NCBI GenBank assembly: GCA_030731635.1
Contig: JANQTR010000215.1
Location: 1,982-8,389, forward strand
Direction of reading: 5' to 3'
DNA length: 6,408 bases
Source: Erythrobacter sp.
GTDB lineage: Bacteria; Pseudomonadota; Alphaproteobacteria; Sphingomonadales; Sphingomonadaceae
Below, in pieces: positions 6,049 through 6,408 of the stretch (positions are counted from its first letter, which is position 1; each line of letters starts with the position of its first letter). The notes beneath the pieces are model-generated. The model ran no database searches. It was not told where the DNA came from and was given only the letters and a program-made list of their open reading frames with translations. Both the position numbers and the translations under genes were made by a program.

Positions 6049-6408
6049 TGACACTTCTTGGCAAGCTTCTCGCTCCGGCCGGTCTTGCGCTTACGGCGCT
6101 GGCTGCGCTGCCCGCATCGGCGCAGGTCGAAGGCCGCATGGCGACGGTTGATATCTCGGGCACGATCATCGGCACCACCGCGTTCCAGAACGCCTATTCC
6201 GAGGTCAACCGCACCTACACCCAGCAGAACGATTTGCGCCGTACCAAGTCGCAGGAGCGTCAGACCTTGCTGGCAACCTTCGACACCAACGGCAACAAGC
6301 AGGTGGACGACGCCGAACTGGCCGCAAAGCAGGGGTCGACCGACTTCACCAAATTGCAGACGCTGGAACAGGAAATTTCTGTCAACGGCCGCGAATGGGT
6401 AGCCGTGC
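6048..6408 (+). CDS. OmpH/Skp-like periplasmic chaperone with an EF-hand-like loop (partial, 3' end outside window)
   Basis: The ATG at 6048 shares its first base with the bamA TGA stop (TGATG), so translation is probably coupled. The frame stays open for 120 codons to the window edge. Residues 1-25 form a clear signal peptide with an A-S-A|Q cleavage site (after A25). The mature start, GRMATVDISGTIIGTTAFQNA, resembles the N-terminal strand and helix of Skp (IAIVNMGSLFQQ), and a polar, Gln/Arg-rich helix follows (about 46-78). Skp is a trimeric periplasmic chaperone that holds unfolded outer-membrane proteins for BamA. The position right after bamA is where ompH/skp is normally found, usually followed by lpxD and fabZ. 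Oddly, residues 79-90 (DTNGNKQVDDAE) form an EF-hand-like loop where E. coli Skp has only coiled coil. The family call rests mainly on context, signal peptide and N-terminal resemblance; the C-terminal half is not visible. Another open frame at 6058-6402 lacks these traits. Confidence 0.82.
   Translation, partial: MTLLGKLLAPAGLALTALAALPASAQVEGRMATVDISGTIIGTTAFQNAYSEVNRTYTQQNDLRRTKSQERQTLLATFDTNGNKQVDDAELAAKQGSTDFTKLQTLEQEISVNGREWVAV

Noticed and set aside
6058..6402. Plus-strand open frame of 114 codons near the right edge.
   Set aside because: Its product is Arg/Ser/Pro-rich and unlike any known family. The overlapping frame from 6048 has a signal peptide, Skp-like N-terminus and a start joined to the bamA stop.

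Overview
The window is a stretch of a conserved cell-envelope operon, all on the + strand: uppS (last 16 codons only), cdsA, dxr, rseP, bamA and the start of an ompH/skp-like gene. High GC content, the gene order, a short single-PDZ RseP, and a long BamA (about 906 aa) with an alanine/glycine-rich N-terminus all suggest an alphaproteobacterium, most likely Sphingomonadales (Erythrobacter/Novosphingobium-like). The order-level placement is inferred from protein character and was not tested by a search.

Layout: bases 1-51 hold the C-terminal tail of undecaprenyl diphosphate synthase (UppS), whose end overlaps the cdsA start by 14 bases. cdsA (38-808) makes CDP-diacylglycerol. Seven bases later dxr (816-1982) encodes the first committed enzyme of the MEP isoprenoid pathway. 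rseP (1975-3096) starts at a GTG inside the end of dxr and encodes a site-2 membrane metalloprotease. A 231-base gap (3097-3327) is the only sizeable non-coding stretch. It holds a clear hairpin (3127-3167) but no promoter I can assign with confidence. bamA (3328-6048) encodes the outer-membrane beta-barrel assembly protein with five POTRA domains. The last gene begins at 6048, sharing one base with the bamA stop, and runs off the window. It looks like a secreted OmpH/Skp periplasmic chaperone.

Together the genes supply the isoprenoid precursor and carrier (Dxr, UppS), the phospholipid precursor (CdsA), envelope-stress proteolysis (RseP), and outer-membrane protein delivery and insertion (OmpH/Skp, BamA). 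Tight overlaps suggest co-transcription and translational coupling from uppS through rseP, and again from bamA to ompH.

Nothing here looks like a mobile element, defence system, CRISPR array or RNA gene. The most unusual signals are an EF-hand-like loop inside the OmpH/Skp-like protein, a DxDxDG loop with two nearby cysteines in the BamA barrel, and the strong hairpin between rseP and bamA.
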